This document shows, one piece after another, positions 1-9,026 of a DNA stretch of 64,000 nucleotides. How positions within the stretch are numbered: position 1 is the first letter of the stretch; each line of letters opens with the position of its first letter. The stretch is from assembly GCA_964528825.1 (NCBI GenBank), contig CAZGVB010000002.1, positions 1 through 64,000 of the forward strand, given 5' to 3'. This DNA is from RGIG5612 sp964528825. Its GTDB lineage: Bacteria; Bacillota; Clostridia; Lachnospirales; Lachnospiraceae. Position numbers and translations under genes: made by a program. The notes below the pieces were generated by a model that made no database searches, had not been told where the DNA came from, and saw only the letters and a list, made by a program, of their open reading frames with translations.

Positions 1-25
1 TATTCGGCGCACTATATATTGTGTT

Positions 26-1624
26 TTATTTGTCGAGTGACTTCATCGTCGGGAACAATAATACATCTCTTATCGCTGCGCTGTCTGTAAGCAGCATGAC
101 AAGCCTGTCTATGCCATATCCGATGCCTCCTGTAGGCGGCATGCCTATCTCGAGAGCATTCAGGAAATCCTCGTCTGTATGCTGTGCTTCCTCATCGCCT
201 GCCTGTGCATTTCTGTCCTGCTGCGCGAAGCGCTCTCTCTGATCTATAGGATCATTAAGCTCCGAATATGCATTGCACATTTCCCATGTGTTGATAAAGA
301 GCTCAAATCTTTCAACCTTTGACGGATCGGATGGTTTTTTCTTGGTAAGCGGCGATATCGACAACGGATGATCCGTTATAAATGTCGGCTGGATCAGGTT
401 GGACTCGCAATATTCTTCAAAGAAAAGATTAATAATATCTCCCTTTGTATGACGCTGCTCGAATTCAATGCCTCGTGCCTTTGCAAGCTCCTTGGCCTCC
501 TCGTCACTGCCCACCTTATCAAAATCGACGCCTGCATACTTGATAATGGCATCGTTCATCGTCATACGTACAAAAGGCTTGCCGAGGTCTATCTCCTTGT
601 CGGCATATTTGATCACTGTAGATCCGCATACCTTCTGTGCAAGAGTACGGAACATAGTCTCCGTAAGCTCCATCATTCCCTCGTAATCCGTATATGCCTG
701 ATAAAGCTCCATGAGAGTAAATTCCGGATTGTGACGTGTATCCACTCCCTCGTTTCTGTATACTCTTCCTATCTCGTAGACTCTTTCCAGACCGCCTACT
801 ATAAGCCTCTTGAGATACAGCTCAAGCGATATACGAAGCTTAACATCCTCATTCAGCGCATTATAATGTGTCTCAAACGGTCTTGCCGCAGCACCGCCCG
901 CATTTGATACCAGCGTAGGCGTCTCAACCTCCATAAAACCGCGCTCATCAAGGAATCTGCGAATCTCCTTTATGATCTGAGATCTCTTAATGAATACCTC
1001 CTTAGACTGCGGATTCATGATCAGATCCACATATCTTTGACGATATCTCATATCAGTATCTGTGAGACCATGGAATTTTTCCGGCAATATCTGCAGGCTC
1101 TTGGAAAGGAGTGTTATCTCCTCCGCATGGAGTGATATCTCGCCTGTCTTGGTCCTGAACATATATCCCTTTATACCGTAGATATCACCGATGTCCGATT
1201 TCTTAAAATCAACATATGCATCATCGCCTATGGCATCTCTCGACACATATACCTGAAGATCGCCTTTAAGATCGCGGATATTGCAAAATGCCGCCTTGCC
1301 CATGACGCGCTTGAACATCATTCTTCCGGCTATCTGCACCTCGATCCTGCAAGCATCCATCAGTGCTCTGCGTTCATTATAATCCGCATTTTGAGCTTCT
1401 CTTGCGGCCTGTTCGTCCATTCCATCGGTCGATACGGGCAAGCGGCCCTTCAGGACCTCTTCTTCCTTTACCTCGTAGAGTGATCTGCATTCATCGATAT
1501 GATGTGTCTGGTCAAATTTTGTTATTACGAAGGGGTCTTTTCCTGCTGTCTGAAGTGCCTCAAGCTTATCTCTTCTGACCTTAAGCAGCTGATTTATATC
1601 CTGTGTCTGCGTTTGCTGTGCCAT
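26..1624 (-). CDS. lysS: Lysyl-tRNA synthetase (class II)
   Basis: Charges tRNA-Lys with lysine in the cytosol. The 532 residues start with an OB-fold anticodon-binding domain (roughly residues 80-200), followed by the class II catalytic core. Motif 2 reads GRVYRNEGVDTRHNPEF and motif 3 reads GIGYGIDRL near residues 500-508. The length is slightly above the usual 490-510 because of extra N-terminal residues. The ATG is preceded by GAGG with 6-nt spacing. It lies 13 bp after greA on the same strand, so the two are probably co-transcribed from the promoter in front of greA. Its terminator would fall outside the window. Family assignment is secure. Confidence 0.97.
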   Translation of the reverse strand: MAQQTQTQDINQLLKVRRDKLEALQTAGKDPFVITKFDQTHHIDECRSLYEVKEEEVLKGRLPVSTDGMDEQAAREAQNADYNERRALMDACRIEVQIAGRMMFKRVMGKAAFCNIRDLKGDLQVYVSRDAIGDDAYVDFKKSDIGDIYGIKGYMFRTKTGEISLHAEEITLLSKSLQILPEKFHGLTDTDMRYRQRYVDLIMNPQSKEVFIKRSQIIKEIRRFLDERGFMEVETPTLVSNAGGAAARPFETHYNALNEDVKLRISLELYLKRLIVGGLERVYEIGRVYRNEGVDTRHNPEFTLMELYQAYTDYEGMMELTETMFRTLAQKVCGSTVIKYADKEIDLGKPFVRMTMNDAIIKYAGVDFDKVGSDEEAKELAKARGIEFEQRHTKGDIINLFFEEYCESNLIQPTFITDHPLSISPLTKKKPSDPSKVERFELFINTWEMCNAYSELNDPIDQRERFAQQDRNAQAGDEEAQHTDEDFLNALEIGMPPTGGIGYGIDRLVMLLTDSAAIRDVLLFPTMKSLDK

Positions 1625-1637
1625 ATTCTTCCTCTGA

Positions 1638-2117
1638 TCAGGCCTCTGCCTTGATTATCTTCTCGATCTTATATTTTGCGATGCCCTGCGGGGTCTCTAC
1701 CTCTACGGTCTCACCAATGCCTTTGTGCATCAATGCATTACCCACGGGAGACTCATATGATATCTTAAGCTGCGGAGTATTTACTTCCGACTTATCTACG
1801 ATCTGGAATGTGAATTTCTTTTTATCCTTGCCTACTACAGTTACTTTTGATCCTACATGCACTTTACTGTAGTCTACGGTTGTCTCATCAATAACCTCGG
1901 CATTTGCGACTATCGCCTCAAGCTCGTTGATCCTTGCCTCGATATCTCTTTGTTCGTCCTTGGCAGCGTCATATTCGGCATTTTCCGAAAGGTCTCCCTG
2001 TTCACGTGCTTCCTTTATCTTCTGCGCGATCTCTTTTCTCTTGACTACCTTGAGGTTCTCAAGCTCCTCCTGATATTTTTGAAGATTTTCTTTTGTAAAT
2101 ATCTGTTTATCGGCCAT
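1638..2117 (-). CDS. greA: Transcription elongation factor GreA
   Basis: Rescues backtracked RNA polymerase by stimulating transcript cleavage. The 159-aa length matches the family. The N-terminal coiled coil carries the expected acidic tip region (QGDLSENAEYDAAKDEQ), and the C-terminal FKBP-like domain holds the SPVGNALMHKGIGE stretch. A good TTGACA promoter overlaps the end of the upstream dusB gene, so greA-lysS can be transcribed independently of dusB. greA-lysS adjacency is common in Firmicutes. Confidence 0.97.
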   Translation of the reverse strand: MADKQIFTKENLQKYQEELENLKVVKRKEIAQKIKEAREQGDLSENAEYDAAKDEQRDIEARINELEAIVANAEVIDETTVDYSKVHVGSKVTVVGKDKKKFTFQIVDKSEVNTPQLKISYESPVGNALMHKGIGETVEVETPQGIAKYKIEKIIKAEA

Positions 2118-2204
2118 TATCTGTCTCTACCTTTCAAATTTTATCAAAATGCCTGTCGCAATGGTCATTCTGAGCCCTTACACGGCTTTTGACTATCCGA
2201 GTAT

Positions 2205-2232
2205 TTTATAGCAATTTTCACCACATTGTCAA
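2205..2232 (-). promoter_or_regulatory. Sigma-A type promoter of greA-lysS
   Basis: On the minus strand TTGACA (2227-2232) is followed by a 16-bp spacer and TATAAA (2205-2210). The -35 box overlaps the last codons of dusB, and the start site would fall about 80 bp before greA. Confidence 0.6.
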
Positions 2233-3171
2233 TATATGTTTGAATTGCGCTGCATCCTCGGCTGTATTTATCCTTCTTCGCATGGAGGCCGCATTTGGAT
2301 GGCCTGCGAAGTAAAATCCCGCGTGTTTTCTCATCTGACGGACTGCCGACCATTCCCCTACTGCATCTGTCATCTCTTCAAGCTGACGCAATATCATTTT
2401 TTTGATTTCTTCCTTATCCGGCCTTGCAGGTATCTCTCCCATCTCAAGATATTCCTTTACTTCCCTGAATATCCACGGATTGCCGCATGCGGCTCTGGCT
2501 ATCATCACGCCATCGCAGCCTGTTTCCTCCAGCATTGCTTTTGCGTCACTTGCAGAGCATACATCTCCGCTTCCTATGACAGGTATGCTCACTGCATTTT
2601 TTACTTCTCTGATGATATCCCAATCGGCCTTGCCCGAATAATATTGCTCTCTTGTTCTGCCGTGTACGCATATCGCCGCGGCACCGTTATCCTGCGCTAT
2701 CTTTGCTATCAAAGGGGCATTTACCTCGCTGTCATTGAAGCCCTTTCTTATCTTGATGGTCAACGGCTTCTTAAGTCTGTCGGCCATGGTCCTGACGATC
2801 CTTGCCACAAGCTGCGGATCTCTCATAAGCGCAGAGCCCTCACCGTTGTTCACTATCTTCGGCATAGGACATCCCATATTTATATCAAACAGGTCCGCAT
2901 CCCCATCCTGCAGCTTCACTGCCTCCTCTGCCATGATATCGGGATCGCTTCCGAACAGCTGTATGGCAAAAGGTCTGCTGTCCTCCTTTGTCTCAAGCAA
3001 GGCTCTTGTATTGCTGTTTTTATAATGCAGGCCCTTTGCGCTGATCATCTCGCTATAGCAAAGAGAAGCGCCCTGTTCCATGCAGAGCGCCCTGTATGTT
3101 TTATCCGTTATTCCGGCCATAGGCCCGAGTATGGCACCTGTGGCTATTTCAATCTCTCCTATTTTAAACAT
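2218..3171 (-). CDS. dusB: tRNA-dihydrouridine synthase (DusB type)
   Basis: FMN-dependent reduction of uridines in the D-loop of tRNA. The TIM-barrel start motif GPMAGITDKTYR is near residue 15. NMGCPMPKIV contains the catalytic Cys, and the FMN phosphate-binding region VIGSGDVCSASDA follows. The ATG at 3171 is preferred over a TTG at 3192, because GGAT lies 5 nt before it and family members begin close to MFKIG. It is 57 bp downstream of coaX on the same strand. The C-terminal RNA-binding helical domain is short but complete, ending in HILTMW. Confidence 0.93.
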   Translation of the reverse strand: MFKIGEIEIATGAILGPMAGITDKTYRALCMEQGASLCYSEMISAKGLHYKNSNTRALLETKEDSRPFAIQLFGSDPDIMAEEAVKLQDGDADLFDINMGCPMPKIVNNGEGSALMRDPQLVARIVRTMADRLKKPLTIKIRKGFNDSEVNAPLIAKIAQDNGAAAICVHGRTREQYYSGKADWDIIREVKNAVSIPVIGSGDVCSASDAKAMLEETGCDGVMIARAACGNPWIFREVKEYLEMGEIPARPDKEEIKKMILRQLEEMTDAVGEWSAVRQMRKHAGFYFAGHPNAASMRRRINTAEDAAQFKHILTMW

Positions 3172-3228
3172 GCTTATCCGATATATCCCCAAAAGCTCAG
3201 GCAGCGAATGCGGTGCCGGTATGGATAT

Positions 3229-3996
3229 TTATTTGTTTTTTTCATATATCATCTTGAGCCCGTACATTGTAAGGTTTGGTTCCCAATAATCGATACAATC
3301 CGTCTCGTCGAAGATGATCTTTGACAGTCCGCCCGTGGCAACTACCGTCATATCACCGTGGCCATATTCCTTTTTGAGCCTTTTAATGATATATTCAGCC
3401 TCCCCTATCTTGCCGTATAAGATACCTGCCTGCAGACTTGTGATCGTATTTTTGCAGATAATGGAACCCGGATTGGTTATCTCGACCTCCGAAAGCTTTG
3501 CAGCCCCTTCCCATAAAGCTCTTGCAGAGAGCATCACACCGGGACAGGTGACAGCTGATTCAAATACATTATCGTCTCCGAAAAGGTCAAATTTGGTAGC
3601 TGTTCCGTAATCTACGGCTATCACAGGTCCGCCGTAGCGAGCAAGAGCTGCGACACCGTTTACTATACGGTCGGAGCCTACCTCCTCCGGATTGGTCTTT
3701 ACAAGCCTTATGCCTGTCTTTATGCCGGGTCCGACGAGCATCGGCTTGATCTTGAATACCTTGATGATGGCATTGTTCATGGAATGCATGATATCAGGTA
3801 CGACCGACGATATGATCACGGCACTTATAGAGTTCTTATCAAAGCCCTTTCCTGTGATCAGACCGGCAAGGCTTACAGCAAGCTCGTCTGAGGTCTTCGT
3901 ACTGTCTGTCCTTACCCTGAAGGAGCTGATGATCTCATCTCCCTCAAAAAGCGCATATTTTATATTTGTATTGCCTACATCAATAGCGAGAAGCAT
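3229..3996 (-). CDS. coaX: Type III pantothenate kinase
   Basis: Phosphorylates pantothenate, the first step of coenzyme A synthesis; this type is feedback-insensitive. The start LLAIDVGNTNIKYALFEG is the ASKHA phosphate-1 motif, and later ADYGTATKFDLF-like and GGLSKI motifs complete the fold. The ATG at 3996 (255 aa) follows GGAGG with 8-nt spacing; a longer frame up to 4038 has no such site. The first codons overlap the 3' end of the 104-aa gene by 17 bp, implying translational coupling. Confidence 0.94.
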   Translation of the reverse strand: MLLAIDVGNTNIKYALFEGDEIISSFRVRTDSTKTSDELAVSLAGLITGKGFDKNSISAVIISSVVPDIMHSMNNAIIKVFKIKPMLVGPGIKTGIRLVKTNPEEVGSDRIVNGVAALARYGGPVIAVDYGTATKFDLFGDDNVFESAVTCPGVMLSARALWEGAAKLSEVEITNPGSIICKNTITSLQAGILYGKIGEAEYIIKRLKKEYGHGDMTVVATGGLSKIIFDETDCIDYWEPNLTMYGLKMIYEKNK

Positions 3997-4294
3997 TGTA
4001 ATATTCCTCCAGTTGTTCAAATAGTTCTCTTTTTTCATTTTGCAGCTTCCTTATCTTAAGGCCGCTGCCTATCTCATCAAAATAAAAGTCATCCGACTTG
4101 CTCGTTACCGAGATGCGGAGATTGCCGTCATCATCAAATTCAAATATTATGATGCCGCTGACCTCCTCCACAAATGAGGTGCATATTATCTTCAGCTCAT
4201 CCTTTATGCTCTGCGGCAGGATATCATATACCTCATTTAGATAGAATTTTTTTTCATAATGACTTGCGATGCATAATATTTTCGGATCTTCCAT
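3980..4294 (-). CDS. Small conserved acidic protein upstream of coaX
   Basis: 104 residues, acidic, with no signal peptide or membrane segment. It resembles a Lachnospiraceae family that I recall as DUF6145, but I could not verify that. The features visible are a central FEFDDDGNLRISVTS strand-rich segment and a C-terminal helix rich in Glu, Lys and Leu. AGAGG lies 8 nt before the ATG. It overlaps coaX by 17 bp, so a role linked to coaX expression or CoA supply is possible but unproven. Function unknown. Confidence 0.75.
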   Translation of the reverse strand: MEDPKILCIASHYEKKFYLNEVYDILPQSIKDELKIICTSFVEEVSGIIIFEFDDDGNLRISVTSKSDDFYFDEIGSGLKIRKLQNEKRELFEQLEEYYNASRY

Positions 4295-4393
4295 TTCTTA
4301 GCCTCTCATCCTAATATATCTACAATTTCCGGGGTTATCCGAGCCTTTTTCTTTAGTCCGGTTTTTATTTGTTGCCCGTCTCTGTTCCTGCCT

Positions 4394-5158
4394 TTATTGA
4401 TCCAGGCTGCCATGCGGTCTGCTGTACAGGAGTATTGCCGCGCTTATGGCCGCATTTAACGATTCTACGCAGCCCTTCATCGGTATCTTTATCCCGATAT
4501 CTGATGCCTTGATGATGTCCGCACTTACTCCTCTGGCCTCATTTCCGATGATATATGCAGCCCTGCCGCTTATATCCGCATCATGATATGGCACAGCTCC
4601 GTCAAGCGTTGCCGCGCAGACTGTCACATGTTCCTTCTTTAATGTCCCTATTGCCTCCTTCAGATCACATATGACAAATGGAACGCGAAATATGCTGCCC
4701 ATTGTCGATCTTATGACCTTGGGATTAAATATATCGGCGCAGCCGCTGCTCATGAATACTCCCGCTCCCGCCGCCTCACAGGTACGTATCATAGTTCCGA
4801 GATTTCCGGGATCTCTTATATCGTCGAGCATGAGGTATATATCCTTTTCGAGGACATCCTCAAACGAATATTTCGGCTGCTTTACTATCGCCGATATGCC
4901 CTGCGGGTTCACAGTATCGGATACAGCCCTGAATATATCGTCCGCAACAACCTCAATGTCGGCATTTTTCGGAATATATGCTTCTTTATCACTTATATAG
5001 CTTTCGGATACATAGACCTTTTCGATAACAGACTCCTCTGCCTCGCTCACCAGCCTGCTGCCCTCTATGACAAATGTTCCCTGTCTTGTTCTCTCTTTAT
5101 GAGATTCCAAAAGCTCTCTTATATTTTTTATCTGCTTATTGCTCTTTGATATTATCAC
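4394..5158 (-). CDS. TrmH/SpoU family rRNA 2'-O-methyltransferase
   Basis: SAM-dependent ribose methylation of RNA, most likely 23S rRNA (TsnR/RlmB-like). The N-terminal substrate-binding domain (residues 1-95) contains RTRQGTFVIEGSRLV. The SPOUT knot motifs follow: DPGNLGTMIRTCEAAG, then YIIGNEARGVS, then IPMKGCVESLNAAISAAILLY. It starts with GTG at 5158, with AAGGG further upstream than ideal, so the start is tentative. It lies 81 bp after dnaE on the same strand. The exact target nucleotide cannot be told from sequence. Confidence 0.88.
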   Translation of the reverse strand: MIISKSNKQIKNIRELLESHKERTRQGTFVIEGSRLVSEAEESVIEKVYVSESYISDKEAYIPKNADIEVVADDIFRAVSDTVNPQGISAIVKQPKYSFEDVLEKDIYLMLDDIRDPGNLGTMIRTCEAAGAGVFMSSGCADIFNPKVIRSTMGSIFRVPFVICDLKEAIGTLKKEHVTVCAATLDGAVPYHDADISGRAAYIIGNEARGVSADIIKASDIGIKIPMKGCVESLNAAISAAILLYSRPHGSLDQ

Positions 5159-5239
5159 TGTCTATACCATACCCTTAGGGTCTGTCCCATGCGCCTTAGA
5201 ATGCAGCTGTCAGAGGCATTTCCTTCTGAAATGCCGCAT

Positions 5240-8200
5240 CTATATCTTGCTGTATGTAACGGCGACATTTTTGCTGCCATATCTTTTCTTCAGCATATCT
5301 ATCATTTCCGCGTCCGACCTTGTGCGGCAGCTCTCCGGCATCCTCTTTCGCTGCTTTTCCTTTACCAGATAGATCACGATATATGCCTCTCCCGCATATT
5401 TTCCCTTGCCGAGAGAATCTATAAAGGCCTCTTCTTGTATGTAGCTGCCCAAATCGTCGAACTTGATCCATACAAATCTCTGCAGTGAATCAAAGCTTAT
5501 TATCTTGTCGGCAATTATTTTCGCGTCACCGTCGTCCGTGCGGCTGGTCCTTCCCTTTATAAATATCTTATTTCCTTCAAATATCTGCTGCCTGTATTCG
5601 GCATATATCTTCGGAAATACCACGATCTCCGCGCTGCCTGTAAGGTCCTCGCAGGTGATAAATGCCATAGCAAGGCCTGCCCTTGAGGATTTGACGGTAA
5701 CCTTCGAAATAAGACCTCCAAATACCGCCTGTTTGTTGTCATCTACAGCCACATTCCCGTCCTCATCAAGTGCAAGATCTGCCCCCGACACTGTGGAATT
5801 TGCCTTTATCATATCGGCATATTCATCCAGCGGATGCCCGCTTATATATATGCCCGTAACCTCTCTCTCGTATCCGAGCAATGTCTCTCTGTCATATTCG
5901 CCGACATCCGGCAAGCTGCGATCAAGGCTGCTGCCGCCTTGCGGAGAGATCAGATCAAATAACGACATTTGACCGCTGACCTGCGATCTTTGCGTATCCG
6001 CAGCCTCATCCAATATACCCATATATGACATCAGCTGCTGCTTTCTTGTGCCCGGAAGACTGTCCATAGCGCCGGCCTTGATGAGATTTTCCACCAATCT
6101 CTTATTGATATCCTTACCTGCAAGCCTTACCGCAAAGTCGTGCAGATCCTTATATTCGCCATGCAGTTCTCTTTCTCTGACGATAGTATCTATCACATTT
6201 CTTCCCACGCCCTTTATGGCCGAGAGTCCATATCTGATAGAACCTTCATGCACCGTAAATGTGCCGCCTCCCTTATTGATATCCGGAGGCAATATCTCTA
6301 TCCTGAGGCTCTTGCATTCGTTGATATATTCTCCGAGCTTTGCCGTCCTGTCCATCACAGAAGACATGAGCGCCGCCATGAACTCTGCCGGATAATAGCA
6401 TTTCAGATATGCCGTCTGATATGATACCACGGCATAAGCGGCGGCATGAGATTTGTTGAATGCATATTTCGCAAAATCTATCATTTCATCATATATTTTA
6501 TTTGCGACCTGCTCACTTATGCCGTTTTTGACGCAGCCTGCCACGCTGCCGCCGTCGTCCATATCTCCGTATACGAATCTCTTTCTCTCCGCCTGCATGA
6601 CATGATCCTTTTTCTTGGACATGGCACGCCTCAGCACATCCGCGCCGCCGAGCGAATATCCGGCAAGGTCCCTGACTATCTGCATGACCTGCTCCTGATA
6701 TACTATGCAGCCGTATGTCGGGCTGAGTATAGGCTCCAGCTCAGGACAATCATATACTATCTCCTCGCCGGAATTCTTTCCCTTCAGATATTTCGGTATG
6801 AAGTCCATAGGTCCCGGCCTGTACAGTGCGATGCCCGCGATGACATCCTCCAGATTGTGCGGCCTGAGCTCACGCATGAAATTTTTCATGCCGCTGCTCT
6901 CAAGCTGAAAGATACCGGCACATCTGCCGCTTCCGATAAGCTCAAAGACCGCCTCATCGTCGTAGTCTATCTTCTTAAGGTCTATAAACGAACCTGTATT
7001 GTCCTTTGCAAAATTCACCGCGTTTTGTATAACGGTAAGAGTCCGAAGTCCTAAGAAGTCCATCTTCAAAAGGCCCAGCTCTTCCAGCTCGGTCATGATA
7101 TATTGCGTTACTACAGAATCATCCGAGCTTCTTGCAAGCGGCACATATTCTGCTATCGGCTCTCTGCTTATGACTACGCCCGCGGCATGCATAGACGTAT
7201 GCCGCGGCAATCCCTCAAGTCGCTTTGCCATATCTATCATATAGCGGATGCTGTCATCGTTTTCATAGACCTTTCGCAGCTCGCTGCCCGGCTTCATTGC
7301 CTTGTCTATAGTGATATTCAGCTCATTCGGGATCATCTTTGCTATGGCATCAACCACGGCATATGGCATATCCAATACGCGTCCTACGTCACGTATGACA
7401 TTTTTCGCCGCCATCGTGCCGAATGTGACGATCTGCGCCACCTTATCCCTGCCGTATTTCCTTGTGACATATTCTATGACCTCGCCTCTTCTCTCAAAGC
7501 AGAAGTCTACGTCAATATCCGGCATGGATACACGTTCAGGGTTTAAGAATCGCTCGAATATCAGATTGTATCTTATAGGATCGATATCCGTGATCTCAAG
7601 GCAATATGCCACTATGCTGCCGGCGGCACTGCCCCTGCCCGGGCCGACCATGATGCCGTTGCTCTTCGCATAATTTATAAAGTCCCATACTATAAGGAAA
7701 TAATCCACATATCCCATATTGCGGATGGTATCGAGCTCATATCTGAGCCTGTCCTCATAGTCATGATAATTTTCATATCTTCTGCGCAGTCCCTCATCGC
7801 AGAGCTTCTCTAAGTATTCCTCTGCCGTAAAAGGGGACGGAACGTCATATTTCGGCAGCTTTTGCACGCCGAATTCGATCTCTACATTACATCTTTCGGC
7901 TATATTGTGAGTATTTTCCAGAGCCTCCGGTGCATACGGGAACAGCTCCTCCATCTCGGCGGGAGATTTCATATAATACTGTCCGCCTTCATATCTCATT
8001 CTGTCCTCATCATTGACATGCTTGCCTGTCTGTATGCAAAGGAGGATATCATGAGCGGATGCGTCATCCGCATATGTATAATGGATATCATTTGTGCAGA
8101 CAAGAGGTATCCCCTCCTCACGGCTCATTTTCATAAGCGCAGCATTGACCTGCTTTTGTTCCTGTATGCCGTGATCCTGAAGCTCAAGATAGAAATTTCC

Positions 8201-8704
8201 GTCACCGAATATATCTCTGAGCCTGAGTGCCTCGTCTCTTGCGCGTTCATATTGACCTCTGACGATATATTTCGGAATGATCCCGGCAAGGCATGCGGAC
8301 AAGGCTATAATGCCTTCGCTGTAGCGCTCCAGAGTCTCATAATCCACCCTCGGCTTGTAATAGAAGCCCTCGGTAAAGCCTGTTGAGACTATCTTCATGA
8401 GATTATGATATCCGATATCATTTTCCGCTAATAAAACAAGGTGATAATATCTGTCATCACCTTGTCCTATCTCGCGGTCATATCTTGATCCGCAAGTTAC
8501 ATATATCTCACAGCCTATTATCGGCTTTATGCCTTCTTTTTTGGCAGCCTTGTAAAAGTCTATGACTCCGTACATCGCGCCATGATCCGTAATGGCAAGG
8601 GAATCCATGCCAAGCTCACGGGCTCTGGATGTCATCTCTTCTATCTTTCCCGAGCCGTCAAGAAGGCTATATTCAGTATGCACATGAAGATGTGTAAAAT
8701 TCAT
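5240..8704 (-). CDS. dnaE: DNA polymerase III alpha subunit
   Basis: Replicative C-family polymerase. The N-terminal PHP domain begins FTHLHVHTEYSLLDGS. The palm holds the catalytic acidic pair in MPDIDVDFCFERR, and the finger region has FNKSHAAAYAVVSYQTAYLK. Near the C-terminus are a helix-hairpin-helix tract and an OB-fold (VFGGLISKVTVKSSRAGLAMAFI). About 1154 residues, as expected. ATG at 8704 is chosen; an in-frame TTG six bases earlier is also possible. It follows the Crh-like gene by 9 bp, continuing the uvrC/hprK/murB/whiA block. Many Clostridia carry pfkA next; here a SpoU methyltransferase follows instead. Confidence 0.97.
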   Translation of the reverse strand: MNFTHLHVHTEYSLLDGSGKIEEMTSRARELGMDSLAITDHGAMYGVIDFYKAAKKEGIKPIIGCEIYVTCGSRYDREIGQGDDRYYHLVLLAENDIGYHNLMKIVSTGFTEGFYYKPRVDYETLERYSEGIIALSACLAGIIPKYIVRGQYERARDEALRLRDIFGDGNFYLELQDHGIQEQKQVNAALMKMSREEGIPLVCTNDIHYTYADDASAHDILLCIQTGKHVNDEDRMRYEGGQYYMKSPAEMEELFPYAPEALENTHNIAERCNVEIEFGVQKLPKYDVPSPFTAEEYLEKLCDEGLRRRYENYHDYEDRLRYELDTIRNMGYVDYFLIVWDFINYAKSNGIMVGPGRGSAAGSIVAYCLEITDIDPIRYNLIFERFLNPERVSMPDIDVDFCFERRGEVIEYVTRKYGRDKVAQIVTFGTMAAKNVIRDVGRVLDMPYAVVDAIAKMIPNELNITIDKAMKPGSELRKVYENDDSIRYMIDMAKRLEGLPRHTSMHAAGVVISREPIAEYVPLARSSDDSVVTQYIMTELEELGLLKMDFLGLRTLTVIQNAVNFAKDNTGSFIDLKKIDYDDEAVFELIGSGRCAGIFQLESSGMKNFMRELRPHNLEDVIAGIALYRPGPMDFIPKYLKGKNSGEEIVYDCPELEPILSPTYGCIVYQEQVMQIVRDLAGYSLGGADVLRRAMSKKKDHVMQAERKRFVYGDMDDGGSVAGCVKNGISEQVANKIYDEMIDFAKYAFNKSHAAAYAVVSYQTAYLKCYYPAEFMAALMSSVMDRTAKLGEYINECKSLRIEILPPDINKGGGTFTVHEGSIRYGLSAIKGVGRNVIDTIVRERELHGEYKDLHDFAVRLAGKDINKRLVENLIKAGAMDSLPGTRKQQLMSYMGILDEAADTQRSQVSGQMSLFDLISPQGGSSLDRSLPDVGEYDRETLLGYEREVTGIYISGHPLDEYADMIKANSTVSGADLALDEDGNVAVDDNKQAVFGGLISKVTVKSSRAGLAMAFITCEDLTGSAEIVVFPKIYAEYRQQIFEGNKIFIKGRTSRTDDGDAKIIADKIISFDSLQRFVWIKFDDLGSYIQEEAFIDSLGKGKYAGEAYIVIYLVKEKQRKRMPESCRTRSDAEMIDMLKKRYGSKNVAVTYSKI

Positions 8705-8713
8705 TTGCAAATA

Positions 8714-8974
8714 TCAGCCTGCCAAAAACTCCTCGATCATCTTCATGGCCTCGTCTGCACGCGGTCCGTCAATGCTGACTGAAAAAACAGTGCCTTCAGG
8801 TGCGGCAAGGTACATAGATGCCATAAGACTTTTCGGATTTATGTTCTTTCCGTTGTAATCAATATTTATTGATTCTGTTGAATATTCGCAGACACGCTGA
8901 ACTAACATAGCTGTCTGCCTGGGTTCAATGCCGTCTGCGAGCTTTACTGTAACATCCTTTTTTATATGACCCAT
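8714..8974 (-). CDS. HPr/Crh-like protein lacking the phosphorylatable histidine
   Basis: 86-aa protein aligning along its length with HPr. Where HPr has G-I-H-A-R-P-A around His15, this reads G-I-E-P-R-Q-T-A, so the phosphotransfer His is Glu17. The regulatory Ser46 region is kept as NPKSLMASM (Ser49). It therefore cannot carry phosphate in the PTS but could be phosphorylated by HPr kinase, like Bacillus Crh, in which the same position is Gln. GGAGG with 5-nt spacing selects the ATG at 8974. It sits between whiA and dnaE, with hprK two genes upstream, supporting a role in carbon catabolite control. Confidence 0.88.
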   Translation of the reverse strand: MGHIKKDVTVKLADGIEPRQTAMLVQRVCEYSTESINIDYNGKNINPKSLMASMYLAAPEGTVFSVSIDGPRADEAMKMIEEFLAG

Positions 8975-9026
8975 AATGTCCTCCATTCTCTATGACTGCT
9001 GTGTTTATCGCAGCTTTGCTTTGTAC

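Noticed and set aside
2236..3324. 362-aa plus-strand open frame opposite dusB/coaX
   Set aside because: Shadow of two well-conserved minus-strand genes; composition is Cys/His/Tyr-rich as expected from antisense, with no family resemblance.
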